Assembly: GCA_028023455.1 (NCBI GenBank)
Contig: JAQFVV010000956.1
Span: 85,628 to 149,627, forward strand
Direction: 5' to 3'
From: Epiperipatus broadwayi
Lineage: Eukaryota > Onychophora > Udeonychophora > Euonychophora > Peripatidae
DNA: 64,000 nt
How positions within the stretch are numbered: position 1 is the first letter of the stretch; every line of letters starts with the position of its first letter. A model generated the notes under the pieces. It did not search any database, was not told where the DNA came from, and saw nothing but the letters and a program-made list of their open reading frames with translations. The position numbers were made by a program, and so were the translations under genes. This document shows, in pieces, positions 1 through 11,200 of the stretch.

Positions 1-868
1 TTAATTGTAATCATGTATGGAATTCAGAAAAAAAAAGGCTGCCTGAATATTGCAAAATTTGCAAATCTTAATAGTTTTTTTTTGTTTGATGTTTGCATTT
101 TTGTTTGTTTATCTTTTGCTTTGAATAGTGTAAAGTTGAAATTGTGCAATTAGATACCACATAGTTCATAGCTTTTATGTGTATAATTATACTATTAATA
201 ATAATTTTTTAAAGTTTCTATTATGACATTGCACTATTATGTTAGTAATGTTTAGAATCTCTAAAAAAAAATCTCCAAATTTTAGCAAAAAATCTAACTT
301 GTTATTATCTACATGGATTTATATGAGGATTTTAATGATGTATAAACCCAATATCTAATAACAGTTTGGAACTTAACATAGTAATAAATAAGAATCTTCA
401 TTCTATAATAATTATCTTAGAACAGAATTTTGTAAAGCTTATAATCTAATTTGGAAAAGATAAAAAAAGGTCAAACAATTTTTTAAAATTCCATAATGGA
501 AAAAAAACCTTTTCAATACATTTTTTTAGATAAAAACACAAAAAATCTGGATTTTTACACCAGAGAAAATTTTATTTCTTGCTTTATCTTATTACTATAC
601 TATTGTATTATAAAATATCTGTTAGATCAATTTCTTGGGGATAAAATACTATTTTAGCAAACATTCAGTTTGTTGTTGTTTTTTTTTGTTGAAATCAAAG
701 CAAAAACTTTTTCCTCAATAAGAAACAAAAATGTTTAATACTAGCCCATTTTTTACAATATTTGAAGTAAGTTGTAAAGGAGATATACTGTCTAAAAGCA
801 GGCAACAAACTAGTTTCTTAATATTAAAATTCAATTGTTACTAATTTTCTTCTTTTTCTCAGCCAATA
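1..868. other. AT-rich non-coding DNA
   Basis: No coding or RNA feature is visible here. The DNA is AT-rich with homopolymer A and T runs and frequent stop codons in all frames. It is probably intron or intergenic sequence. Confidence 0.5.
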
Positions 869-1520
869 TAATATCTGGTAAAATGAAAATACACACAGAA
901 AAGGTAGTTTTTTAATAATATTTAGCTTTATTACTTCCTAGCATGCTTTCAATATTTTTTCAATATATCATCTTTATGGCATATAGTAGGTATGATTAAA
1001 TATTTCTTTATATCAATGTTTAATTAACTGTTCATGCATTCAATTTTAATTTAAAACTTTAATTAGAATTGGCACATGAAGTAGTCTATTAAATTAAGTG
1101 CATCCAATCATCTTGCAATGCTGCATATTATGGGAAGTAGAGGGACAATTTTTAAACAAGACCTTCCCAACACAGATATTTGTACAATAGAGCTCTCATA
1201 GACAAAAAAACACACATCAATATTTACAGACCAAGAGCAGAAAACTGTCATAGATTTGCACTAACAAAAGCAGAGAATCTGTGTACAGAGAGAGGATCCC
1301 ATTTCAAAGAAATGGGCTATTTAAATATTTAAATTATAAATTTAAATTGAATACATGAATAATTAATTAAACATTGATATAAAGAACCATTTAATTACAC
1401 CACTATATGCCATAAATAGAATATAGTAAAAATATATTGAAAGCATGTTAGATAGTAATAAAGCTAAATATTATTAAAAAGCTACCTTTTCTGTGTATAT
1501 TTTTATTTTACCAGGTAATA
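869..1520. repeat. Long-palindrome MITE-like element
   Basis: A left arm at about 869-1060 is repeated in reverse complement at about 1318-1520. The outer ends match as TCTGGTAAAAT and its complement, followed by a shared ACAGAAAAGGTAG. The arms are about 190-200 bp and diverged by small indels; the spacer of about 250 bp has no reading frame. This structure suits a non-autonomous foldback or MITE element. No target duplication could be fixed. Confidence 0.7.
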
Positions 1521-1598
1521 TTAAAATTATAAGTTAGTAGTGTTTTTTTTTGGATATGGGAAGTTTTTGGAGTTTAAGAATTAATCTTTTATTCCTCC

Positions 1599-1744
1599 TT
1601 AAAAAGTTGAACTCTACAAAGATAAAAAGACAAGAAGCCAATTGCAATTAGTATATTAATTTATAAATGGCCTGCAGGGTTGGTATATACTGAAGTGTAA
1701 GGTTTGTGCATATATCTGTCAGTTGTAGAGTTCAAACTTTTTAA
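1599..1744. repeat. Short MITE with 22-bp inverted ends
   Basis: The segment begins TTAAAAAGTTGAACTCTACA and ends with the near-perfect complement, TTGTAGAGTTCAAACTTTTTAA. It is 146 bp long and has no coding capacity. TTAA is present at both outer edges, so it could be either part of the ends or a TTAA target duplication as in piggyBac elements. The sequence alone does not decide. Confidence 0.65.
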
Positions 1745-3520
1745 GAACAGCCAAGTATCCAATCATTTTTGTAAATCGAATTTATTAGTATTTTTTTCTT
1801 TTCATTTAATTTGTAAATCTGTGTATAAATTTATTTATTATTAAATGTTAAAAAACACTTTTCAAATTTTGTATAAATAATAGAAGTGTTTTAAGAATGT
1901 ATATTTAGATTAATGGTATTCTGCAAAAATTTCACTATCTGACATGCCTATTTATGAGATAATGCTCAAATTATCACCACCATCCATTATCAAGCTCCTT
2001 GTCTTATAGTTTTCCTATGAAATAGTTTTACATTTTCATGCATTGTTATTCTTGTTTGTTACTGCCAAACTGACATAAACATTTATGAATATCATTTATC
2101 TTACTATTTACAAATTTCAATATAGTATGCAAAATAGCAGTTCTTTTCATTTGCTCTTGAGCCATCTAGTGTAAGCCTAAGTAATCACTTGATACGATGT
2201 AATGTAGAACTACAATATCCATATTATCAGATCATTTTCTTGAAGTGAGAACATTAAGATCTAAAACGGAAATTAATGCATTTATGCATTTAATTAACAC
2301 TTCTTACTTTTTTATATTTGTCAAGCTAACAGCCTAAAAATATTTTTTTAAGGCTTTAAATTCTAGCCAACTTGCTTACATAGATGTATAGATTGTTCAC
2401 CTTTTTATTTTTTATAAATTTCAGAGACTTCCATTTTATACCAACTGTAGTCAAATTGTATGATATTGTAGGTAAAATGTATGAAAGTAGTTTATGATTG
2501 CTTTAGTCTGAATGCTTAAAATGTTTTGCAATTGTCACAATTGTGTTTGTCACTAACAACATTTACATTGCTGTTGCCAAAGGTAAATATTAATAATAAG
2601 TGTATTTAACTACTCGCTATTGCCTCATTATTTGTCTAAAATAAGTTGTTCTATAATTACATTAATAATAAAACATTAGGAAATATTAATAAAACAAGTA
2701 AAAGAAGGTATGAAAAGTATAACCTACAGGTGAACAATTTTGCAATTAGTTATGATACTTCAGATTTTTCAAACTTTACTTAATAATTGTGAGGTATGTG
2801 TAACAGTTTATTTCAATATCATTATTTTAATAGTCATTTAAATTTTTGGTATATTACTAGCCATCCTATGAAAAGCAAATTTCCAGAATGTATCTATCAA
2901 CTTTAACTATTCTAAGATATTATTGTAATGATAGAATCCAGCTCCATCATTGCTGGTTATAAATTATATATTTATGTGTTTCCATGTTCATCAGCAGAAT
3001 ACAAATTAAAACATTTTTTATTTACTTATAATTGAAGATGGGAGCTTATTGTTAAAAAAAGTCTTTTATTTCAGGTAGTTTGACAAATATACATATAGAA
3101 AAAAATGTTGACATCCACACACACCATAATAATTCCCAGAATTCAACTGGATGCAATTAAGTTAGATACCAATGTTGGATTATGCAGATAATATTATATT
3201 CTTTATAAATTAAATTTTTTTTAAAGTAAAATCATGCTACAGTGTCAAAATGGTGGGGGGGGGTGGCGGGTTAGTGCGAAAATTATAGAATGAAACAAAA
3301 TTTTTATTATACTGCCAACTAAAATCTATTAATTATACTAAATGCTTTCTTTTGGTTTGTAATGTTGTGAAAATGAAACTATTACCATAAGTGGTAGAAT
3401 GTAATCTATATTTGATAGGTTTAGCATTATTGATTCGGTCACTTGTTTTCAATTTAATTTTGATTGTTTTTTAAAAATAAAAAACCACTAAATAAACAAC
3501 AATTTAAAAAAAAAATGTTT
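1745..3520. other. AT-rich non-coding DNA
   Basis: No gene, RNA gene or clear repeat is seen, apart from a G-run near 3254. It is probably intron or intergenic DNA. Confidence 0.45.
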
Positions 3521-3522
3521 AT

Positions 3523-3690
3523 CGATGTGAATATGAAATTCAGTAGTTAAAAATTTGTATTTAATGATGATTATATGTATTTATCCAGGTGAAGATAAAA
3601 TTCAGTAGTTTAAATTTATTGTTAAAAAATGATTAATATCCAATATAAATATTTATGCATGTGAAGATAATATTCAGTAGTTAAAATTCA
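3523..3690. repeat. Three imperfect tandem copies of a 62-71 bp unit
   Basis: The core GTGAAGATAAAATTCAGTAG recurs near 3526, 3588 and 3660 with small changes, each time followed by a T/A-rich tail. It is a short local tandem repeat and is not coding. Confidence 0.65.
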
Positions 3691-3868
3691 CATTTAATGA
3701 ATAATTGTTCAATACACTGGTGTTGAATTAGGAAACTTGATAAAGCAACTTTTGAGAGATGAGATTAGTCAATAACAGTAGCATTTTAATTTAATTTTAA
3801 ATTTTTAGATCCCTAAATTTACATTTTATAATTGTAAACATTAATTCTTATTAAGCACATGGTCTGCA

Positions 3869-4304
3869 TATAAATACACATAAGGCTCGACCTTAATACT
3901 ATGCACTTTGAGTGCTTAATTTACCATGAGAAGGACTTCTACAAAACTTAACACAAGATTACAACATTATAAAGATAAGACTGACCATCTTATCTTCAAC
4001 ATACTTTCTAATTATATAGGCAAATCTAAATATTAGCTCACTGTGAATCAAAGGCTTTCATGAATCTTGATTTCTAAATGAAGCACTGGACTTAGTGAAG
4101 AGCTTGCTAGCTTCATCCTTTCAAATCAAAATGCTTTAGATTTGCCTACATAATTAGAAAGTAGGTTGAAGATAAGACAGCCAACCTCTTTTATCTTTAC
4201 AAAGTCATAATCTTGTGTTAAGATTTATAGAGGTCCCTTTTGTGGTAAAATTATGCACTCACGGTTCATAGTGTTAAGGTTAAAGCCTTATAAGTATTTA
4301 TTTT
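3869..4304. repeat. Long-palindrome MITE-like element
   Basis: The left arm (about 3869-4037) and right arm (about 4136-4304) are reverse complements with a few mismatches. Matching landmarks are TAACACAAGATTA, CTTATCTTCAAC and TAGGCAAATCTAAA. The outer ends read roughly ATAAATAC..TAAGGC. Inter-arm DNA of about 100 bp holds no gene. The near-complete hairpin of about 430 bp indicates a non-autonomous DNA transposon or foldback element. Its arms differ from those of the 869-1520 element, so it is a separate family. Confidence 0.75.
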
Positions 4305-4739
4305 ATAGTTGTATTTTTTAAGAGTGCATCACAAAATTATAGATGTGGTTAGATGTTTAGTTTTCTATTCAAGACAGTTTAGAAAAACCTTTGCCTTTAA
4401 AGCAAATGTTTATTAGGTTTTATTACTCTATTGTCAGAGAGTACAAGATGCCAGTATGGCTAATTTTAAAATTAAGTACAATACAGTACCCTTGCAATTA
4501 CTTAATAAAAATAAGTAAACAATTCTTAACAGGTACTTCTGTTTATAGGTTTGCATCACATGATCAATGAGATCATTGTCTTCATTCAAAATGCTTTTAT
4601 CAAAACATGTTCCAAGCAAATATCTGTTCATAAAGGAACATGATTAGAAGGCTCAAAAATATCATTTCTGACTGCACTTATAACTTATTGCATGGAATTA
4701 ATTACTATACAATGGAGGAGAAACCAGTTACATTTATCA

Positions 4740-5252
4740 TATAAAACTGTTATTGACTGAAACAACTGCCTACATGAAGTTTGTATCTCCAGCCTTTTAT
4801 CTAGGCCATTATATAAAATTGAAGTGTCTAACAAAATTATTAAACTGGATGAAACTCTCTTCAGTAAGATAAAAAAACAACAGGGATAAATACTTCTGTA
4901 GCAGTAGCTTTTGCAGAGAAGCCAATGAATGCTTTGTTGTACCTTTGTAAATAGAGCAGCCCTGATTCTTATTGTTACCATTAAAGAAAATATCACCAAT
5001 GGATCTACTATTTATTCAGACCATTGGAAGAGTTACAAAAGTGAGGAATTTTTTTATATTGGTTTTCAACATTTCAAACTAAATCACAACTACAATCTTG
5101 TGGATCAAGATAAAGGCATGCATATGCAAAATATAAATAGGTTATGGGATGATAAAATGGTGAAACAAAAAGAACTAAAGAACTGTATGACAACATATGA
5201 TGACTGCACAACCAAGAAGATACATTTGTGGCAATGTTACTGGCTGTTAACA
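4740..5252 (+). pseudogene. Merlin (IS1016/ISXO2-like) transposase remnant
   Basis: One plus-strand frame carries, in order, VIDxNNCLHEVC (4749 on), IKLDETLFSKIKKQQG (first catalytic Asp, codon 4848-4850), NRAALILI, GSTIYSDHWKSYK (second Asp), FKLNHNYNLVD and MHMQNINRLWDD. This is the conserved order of the DDE domain of Merlin/ISXO2-type transposases, in which the usual motif is (T)Q.IERLW. The copy is dead: TGA replaces the usual Trp codon at 4758, further stops lie at about 4884-4926, sequence is missing between the QQG and NRAAL blocks, and the third catalytic acidic residue is Asn. The frame from 4929 to 5267 is open. The N-terminus is not recognisable and no terminal inverted repeats were found around it. 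Confidence in the family is high; the exact borders are uncertain. Confidence 0.8.
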
Positions 5253-5696
5253 ATTTCTGTCTACTAACATGAATATCCATGTTTGCCACATTTGTTATAT
5301 TTTTTCTTTTGTTTTTATTTTATTTACTACAGTTATATTTTTATTTAATTACAATCATATGGAGTTTTGTGTAATTTTTTTATAATCATCTTAAAAGAAA
5401 TTCACCAAAATATTTAATACAATAATCATCTTAAGAAACAGCCATATTGTTTAAAACATGTATTGGAGGCCCCTGAAAATGGATTATTAATAAAAAATTC
5501 CTGCCAAGTTTCCAGCAAAAAGATAATATTTAAGTGCCAAAGCATTTTATTTGGATTACAAAAATGAATAATGGCATAAATAAAACATAACATTTATTAA
5601 AATAAATTTTAATAGATGAATTTAATCCATATAAGGGATTTAAATTAAAACAAAAAAGCTTAAAATACATATAATCATTTTTATATATGTGTCAAA

Positions 5697-5768
5697 GCAT
5701 TGACCGGGAAGTGAACCCGGACTGGCTAGCTTGAAAAACAACTATGCTAACCTCTAGGCCACCAACGA
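5697..5768 (-). repeat. tRNA-derived SINE head / tRNA-like sequence
   Basis: On the minus strand an A box TGGCCTAGAGG (5751-5761) and a B box GGTTCACTTCC (about 5707-5717) have tRNA spacing. The T-arm stem CCGGG/CCCGG is perfect, and six of seven acceptor positions can pair, allowing wobble. The anticodon loop would be TTTTCAA. The outer flanks GTCAAAGC and GCTTGAC are also complementary, so the helix extends past a normal acceptor. A related copy lies at 29184-29257. It could be a tRNA pseudogene; the second copy favours a SINE. Confidence 0.7.
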
Positions 5769-7690
5769 CGCTTGACATATAATCATTTTTTTGAAAGAAA
5801 AATGTTAGATTGACAAGATTTGCAAGTAACAAAAAATGAATCCACAAATCTGGTAAGTAGTAGTAATTAAAAGATAAATAAGAGTCACTAATTTATTATT
5901 GCTATATATATTGTACCAGGTTCGATCTGTTGATGATCACACTTACCCTGCAAGCTTGGTTTAGCTGGGTTCCAACCTTATTTATAATAAATTTATAATC
6001 ATATAAATATTATGTGAACAAACCGGCACATTCGAGCAAAGTGGAGAATACTATTGATGGCAGGGCCATCAATAATACCCACAGTCAGACCATGCTATAC
6101 CACACATAACACGATCACATTTCCAGACTGTGGCCCATCTCAACTGCTAGATTCAAACCCCTACTATCCAAACACTTTATTTGTTTCAGAGTAAACCTCG
6201 GGTGCCAGCTAGTTTAAAACTAACATGTTCAGACAGTAGGCCCATAATCCAGGGCTCGAAAAATCCCTTAACAAGCTCAGCTATTTTTTTAATTCAATTA
6301 GTGGTGAAAAGAATTAACTGACAAATTTAAACTTAAGTTTAAAAAACAATTTATTTTAATTAACAGTAATTATTAAAGTTTTAATCTACTTTAGATATTT
6401 TTTAATTAACATAAACATTTAAAGTACTTATATATGACCACACACACACATTTTAAATACACATGAAAATATAATCTGACAATGTTAAATGAAAAAGTAT
6501 TAAATAATATGATAAATATTAAATATAAGGCATTCAAACCAACATGCACATTAATAGTTCTTTATGTGTCAATAGAATTCCCTTACTACTGACTTGGGAG
6601 GCTTTATGGATGGCAATGACTACTTTGAATTTATAAATGGAAATAAGAAAGTTATTAAATACCTAGGTTTTTGGAGCATGGAGATTTTGGCTGTTTGCTT
6701 CCTGTATTTCCAGTGTGTTTCTGAATTGATTTATTACCAGCCGGCTGGGGATTCCTATTGATTGATGATACTGGTTACTTCTTTTATTATGCTTGAGGAT
6801 GGTTCTTTTTTTGTGGCACTATTATTATTAAAACAGTAGATACTCAGGAGGATCTCACTTATGGGGTGGCTGTTACTTCATCTCAGGCTGAGTACTGGTA
6901 TTTGGACAAGGTTTGAAGTTCATGGTATGTTCCGATAAAGCTATTAACATTGCATGACCAATGGATGAATTGAACTCATAGATTGACTGATCAAAACTAA
7001 AACTCAGCTGTTTCTCAAACACAACTGTCTGATAAAAAATTGACTATTTATACCTAAAATGTGTTGTCCATTTCGATATCCTCCAGCTATATCTGTTGTC
7101 AAAGTTATTTCCTTGTTTTAATTGCATTTCTTTAAGATAAGCTTTTAATCCTGTTGGAGATATCAATTAGCAACCATCCAAATGTGTTGTTTTTACATTT
7201 TTGATTAGTAGCCATTGCCATGTTTTAAATATAATTTTCCTTTATTTCATTTTAACACGCACATATTTATGCAATATTTATAATTGCACATGTATATTTT
7301 ATTAACAAGCATTCATCATTTACACACATGTATATTTTAATCTAAACTCAACACTAGTTTTAAAAAAATTATTATTTTTTTTTCAACTTACATAAAAAGA
7401 GATTTATATTTTTAAACTTTAAGTTATATTTCAACTGACAATAATACTAAAAAAACCTTTACTTCTTTTATAAAACTTTTAACTTGATGCTCTAAAGCAA
7501 ACCCCCCTCCCCTCTTTTAATTAATTAATTGTAACTTATTTCAAAAACTCTTTGACTTCAATCTTACATTTTTTAAAAAAAAAAAACTGCAATAAAAACT
7601 TTTAAACTTTTAAATACTATTCTCTTTTAACAAAAGATTTTTGTTTTAATAATTTTTAGATAAAATTATTATGTGCCAACACAATGTTGG
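5769..7690. other. Non-coding DNA with eroded SINE-like stretches
   Basis: No gene is seen. Around 6020-6200 the base composition is less AT-rich. On the minus strand it holds a B-box-like GGGTTTGAATCT, and a 10-bp hairpin (TATTGATGGC, loop AGG) at 6052-6074. The block 6660-6960 is also less AT-rich and probably an old repeat, but I cannot assign it. The rest is ordinary AT-rich sequence. Confidence 0.4.
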
Positions 7691-7699
7691 TACATTATA

Positions 7700-8275
7700 T
7701 ATATAATGTGACTTGAACTCAGACTTTCAAGCACTCCTCAGCTATCCACACTATTTAATACAACTGATATACATGACCACACACATGTAGAAAAGTTAAA
7801 TAATTACCAATATACATGCTAAACCAGCACTCATCAGTTTGTGAAAAACACCTGGTTTTCAAATATTTACACATCAAGCTTGTAGCCTGCCCATTTCTCT
7901 TCTACGTATTTAAAAAGATAAGGTTTTATACATGAGGTATGAGAGTGACTTGAGGTCAACATTGTCATCGCAATAATATTGGCATCAGCATGGGATTTGG
8001 GTTTTCATCATCAGATTTTCAATGATATGGATGGCTGAAAAGTTGGAGTAGATTGAAGCATGTCCATTAAAGTTTGAAGATTTGCAATCTTAATGTAAAC
8101 TGAGCACTGATTATTTATATGTTTGGGAGATGATAATCTGGACCAACTGATGACCACTGGTTTAGCATGAAACATGTATATTGTGTGGTCATGTCTATCA
8201 ATTGTATGAGATAGTATGGATAGTTGAAGAGTGCTTGAAAGTCTGAGTTCAAGTCCCCTATATTTCCAATAAAGC
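7700..8275. repeat. Inverted pair of hammerhead-bearing SINE-like repeats
   Basis: The left arm (about 7700-7842, minus sense) and right arm (about 8130-8275, plus sense) are copies of one repeat in opposite orientation. In its own sense the unit reads CAACTGATGA, then a stem, a GTGTGGTCATG block, a tRNA A-box-like TGGATAGTTGAAGAG and a B-box-like GAGTTCAAGTCCC. The right arm keeps GAAA after stem II; the left arm has lost it. A related copy without the ribozyme part is at 56521-56603 on the minus strand. The spacer 7850-8120 has no gene. Confidence 0.65.
8142..8190 (+). ncRNA. Hammerhead ribozyme-like motif (decayed)
   Basis: CTGATGA (8147-8153) is followed by a stem II region with a GGTTT loop, then GAAA (8169-8172). 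ACATGT comes next, a self-complementary six-mer that would serve as a loopless stem III in a dimer, then A as the possible cleavage-site nucleotide. The left-arm copy has the better stem II (TGCT/AGCA) but lacks GAAA. Stem I pairing (CCAA with TTGT) is weak. It is a relic of a type I hammerhead inside the SINE-like repeat. Confidence 0.45.
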
Positions 8276-8289
8276 TCTAGGTTTGTGAA

Positions 8290-11200
8290 GAGTGACTGGT
8301 ATATATATATATATGCTCTTTTCTATAGGTTAGATCAGCTCATTACAGTAAATTATTAAAAAAAATTATATTTAGAATATGTCCTCTTTATGTGTTAGTT
8401 ATCTTGTATTAATAATATCTTAAAAGTACAATTTGAAGCTAAATAAAATTATGTAATGCTTAAAATTATAATAAATCACTTAAGGACAATTAAGTAAAGC
8501 TCAAAATATTAAAAAGCTGGCCATAATAAATAATGCAGCTATAAATGTTTAAAAGTTAAATTTTAATAGTTTAAAACTTATAGTTAAATAAAAGTTATAT
8601 TTATTTTTATAAATTATATTTAATAATTATAATTAATATCATATATTTTAAAAGTAAGTTTTATGGTAGTGAAAGTTATATTTAATTCTATATTTTCCAA
8701 ATTATTCTTCCAAATTTTGTATTATTGTATTATTTTATTTAATACATCAAGTGTTGCAATTTATTATTTATTCCCAGACAGAAAAATTGGATACAGTCTG
8801 TCTCAGTTATATCAATCATGTGACTCATATAATAATATGGTTATACACACATGCTTGCTAGTATTTAGATTAGTAAAGTTCAAAATATCTTAAAATTGCA
8901 TTATAGAATTGGATATAATTATTATATATCACAAAAGCAAATATTAAATTAGTCATATTAAATGTTTTTAAAATAATATTATAAAACGGATACAGCTAAT
9001 AAAAAGTTAAATATTTTGTTTTAAAATAAAATAGATAAATTAAATATTAAAGGTGGTATAAATTATTAAATATTGTTTTTTAAAAGTCATTTTAAGTGTT
9101 TAATTAATTTTAGTAAAGTAATAATTGATTTAAAATTAATATTTTAAATAATATTTTTAAAATTATAATGCATCATATTTTTATTTTAAAATTTAATTGT
9201 GTAAAACTGTAACATTATGCAAATTTGCTATCAAATGAAAAGTAAGAATCCACCAATAGGATGAGGTATTTTCTAGGATATAAATACTCTTGCATGATTA
9301 GTATCTAGTGTCATCCAATTTATTAATGGGTGATCAAAGTCAGTGGTAATCGATGTAAAAGTAATTTTAAAATTTTATTATTTTAGTCAATTTTTTAGTG
9401 CTTTCATACAATTTATTTGCAAAACTAATAGGACATTTATTTTAAAAGTATTTGCAAAGAGAGTGTAAAATAGATATATTTAATAACTTCATTTTAATGT
9501 GCATTGATAATTTTTAAAGTTCTTTTACCAGGAGTATTCATCAGAAACTTAATATAACTTCGCAATAAAATATGGAAATGTCGATAAGTAAAATGTATTT
9601 AGTGGAAATTTTAAAGATAAATATAATAATTGTGAATATAATATTAATAATATTAACTAAGAGGACTATTCCCATAAATAAATTATTATTATGGACATTG
9701 TACAGAAAGCTTAATAGAAAAGGTATTCGCCGATTAAAAGTGAAGTACGCATTTTTATTTTATATAACAGCAAAATAATCTTGTCCAAGGTTAATAAGTA
9801 ATATGACAAGTATATTTTATAATAATTTTATGGAAACAATGCTATAGGAATAAATGTTTTATGATTTTTGAAGGAAAACATTATAAATATTTGTAAGAAA
9901 TTATTTTAAGTAAAGACTAATGGAAAATATTTATGAAAGCATATGTTATAAAACCTGAGGTATATAGGGTTATATGCATTTTTGCTAAAATTATTTATAA
10001 AATTGTTAAAAAAACTGAGTTTTAAGATAATAAGGAAACCGCTAAAAATAGATAATAAATAGCAATAAATTTTATTAAAGAAGAAACCTACAAAGAAAAG
10101 GAATACATGAATAAATGAAAGTATGGGATTATAAAAATATTTTATATTGTGCAAAAAGTTTATCTGGATAATTCAAGCTAAGCCAATGGGAAATGATACA
10201 TCACCAGGCCGACATAGAATATTCTAGGATAGTAGTTTCACAGAATTATTTTTAAATGTTATGATTTTATTATGATTTTAATAATCATTGTTCTGGACAA
10301 TAGAAACATAAACTATTATTCTATAAACTCTTCCAGGACAGATCGATGATTATTTTATTTAATTTTTCAAGATTTTAAGACGTATTATTATATTTTTTAT
10401 TCATTTTTTAAACATCGCTTACTGCTGGAAACAGTTTGTTTTGTTCGTCGTCATAGCAACAGGGGAATTTTTAAAAATTGCTTTTGAGGAGAACATTTTT
10501 TTTTAAAAAAAAAAACTCGAGAAAATAAAGTATTTGAACTGTATAAAGAACATTCATTTTCAGCTGAAGATTAAGTAAATATAGTTTTGACTCATTTATT
10601 AATTTTTTAAATGTAATTATTTTTTGGTTTATAAGAGTAGGAACATGAATATTAATTTATTGATAATATTAGAATCTTATAGTAGAATAATTTAATAATT
10701 TAAATAGGAGCATTTAAAGATAAAAGTATGTTTGTGTTTTCATGTATGCAATGTTGTATTTAATTGATGGAAAACTGAAGACTGCATAAGTGATGACAAG
10801 TCGATATCACTTAGTAATAGTTAATGAATATTGATATACTTTATGATGTATATTTTGTTTTTATTTTTTGCAGATTGCCTATAAATTATAATGTATGGAA
10901 GTATAAATGTTGAATTATATGCAAACACATTTGTACAACACATTTAAATTATGAGATTAGGATTTATTTTGGGAATATGCATACTTTAATTTTATATTTG
11001 TAATATAACACAATATGATGATGAGTATTTATGTGATTTTTTAAAAAACTTTCATATTATTGGATGTTCAAAGTATTTATATGACTAGTTTGTATGTGTT
11101 TAGAATATAAAATAAGAAAGTAAAGCAAACTTTTTTGTGGATTAGTAAGATCGCTCTAATTATAATCAAATTTTGTTTATTATTTTGAATATGTAAGTTA

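Noticed and set aside
5697-5768. Functional tRNA gene
   Set aside because: The acceptor has a terminal mismatch, the D arm pairs poorly and a diverged sister copy exists with shared flanks, so a SINE is more likely.
9572-9778. 68-residue ATG-started frame downstream of a CCAAT/TATA pair
   Set aside because: Composition is what AT-rich DNA gives (Ile, Lys, Leu, Asn). There is no motif, and the spacing to the TATA-like site is unremarkable.
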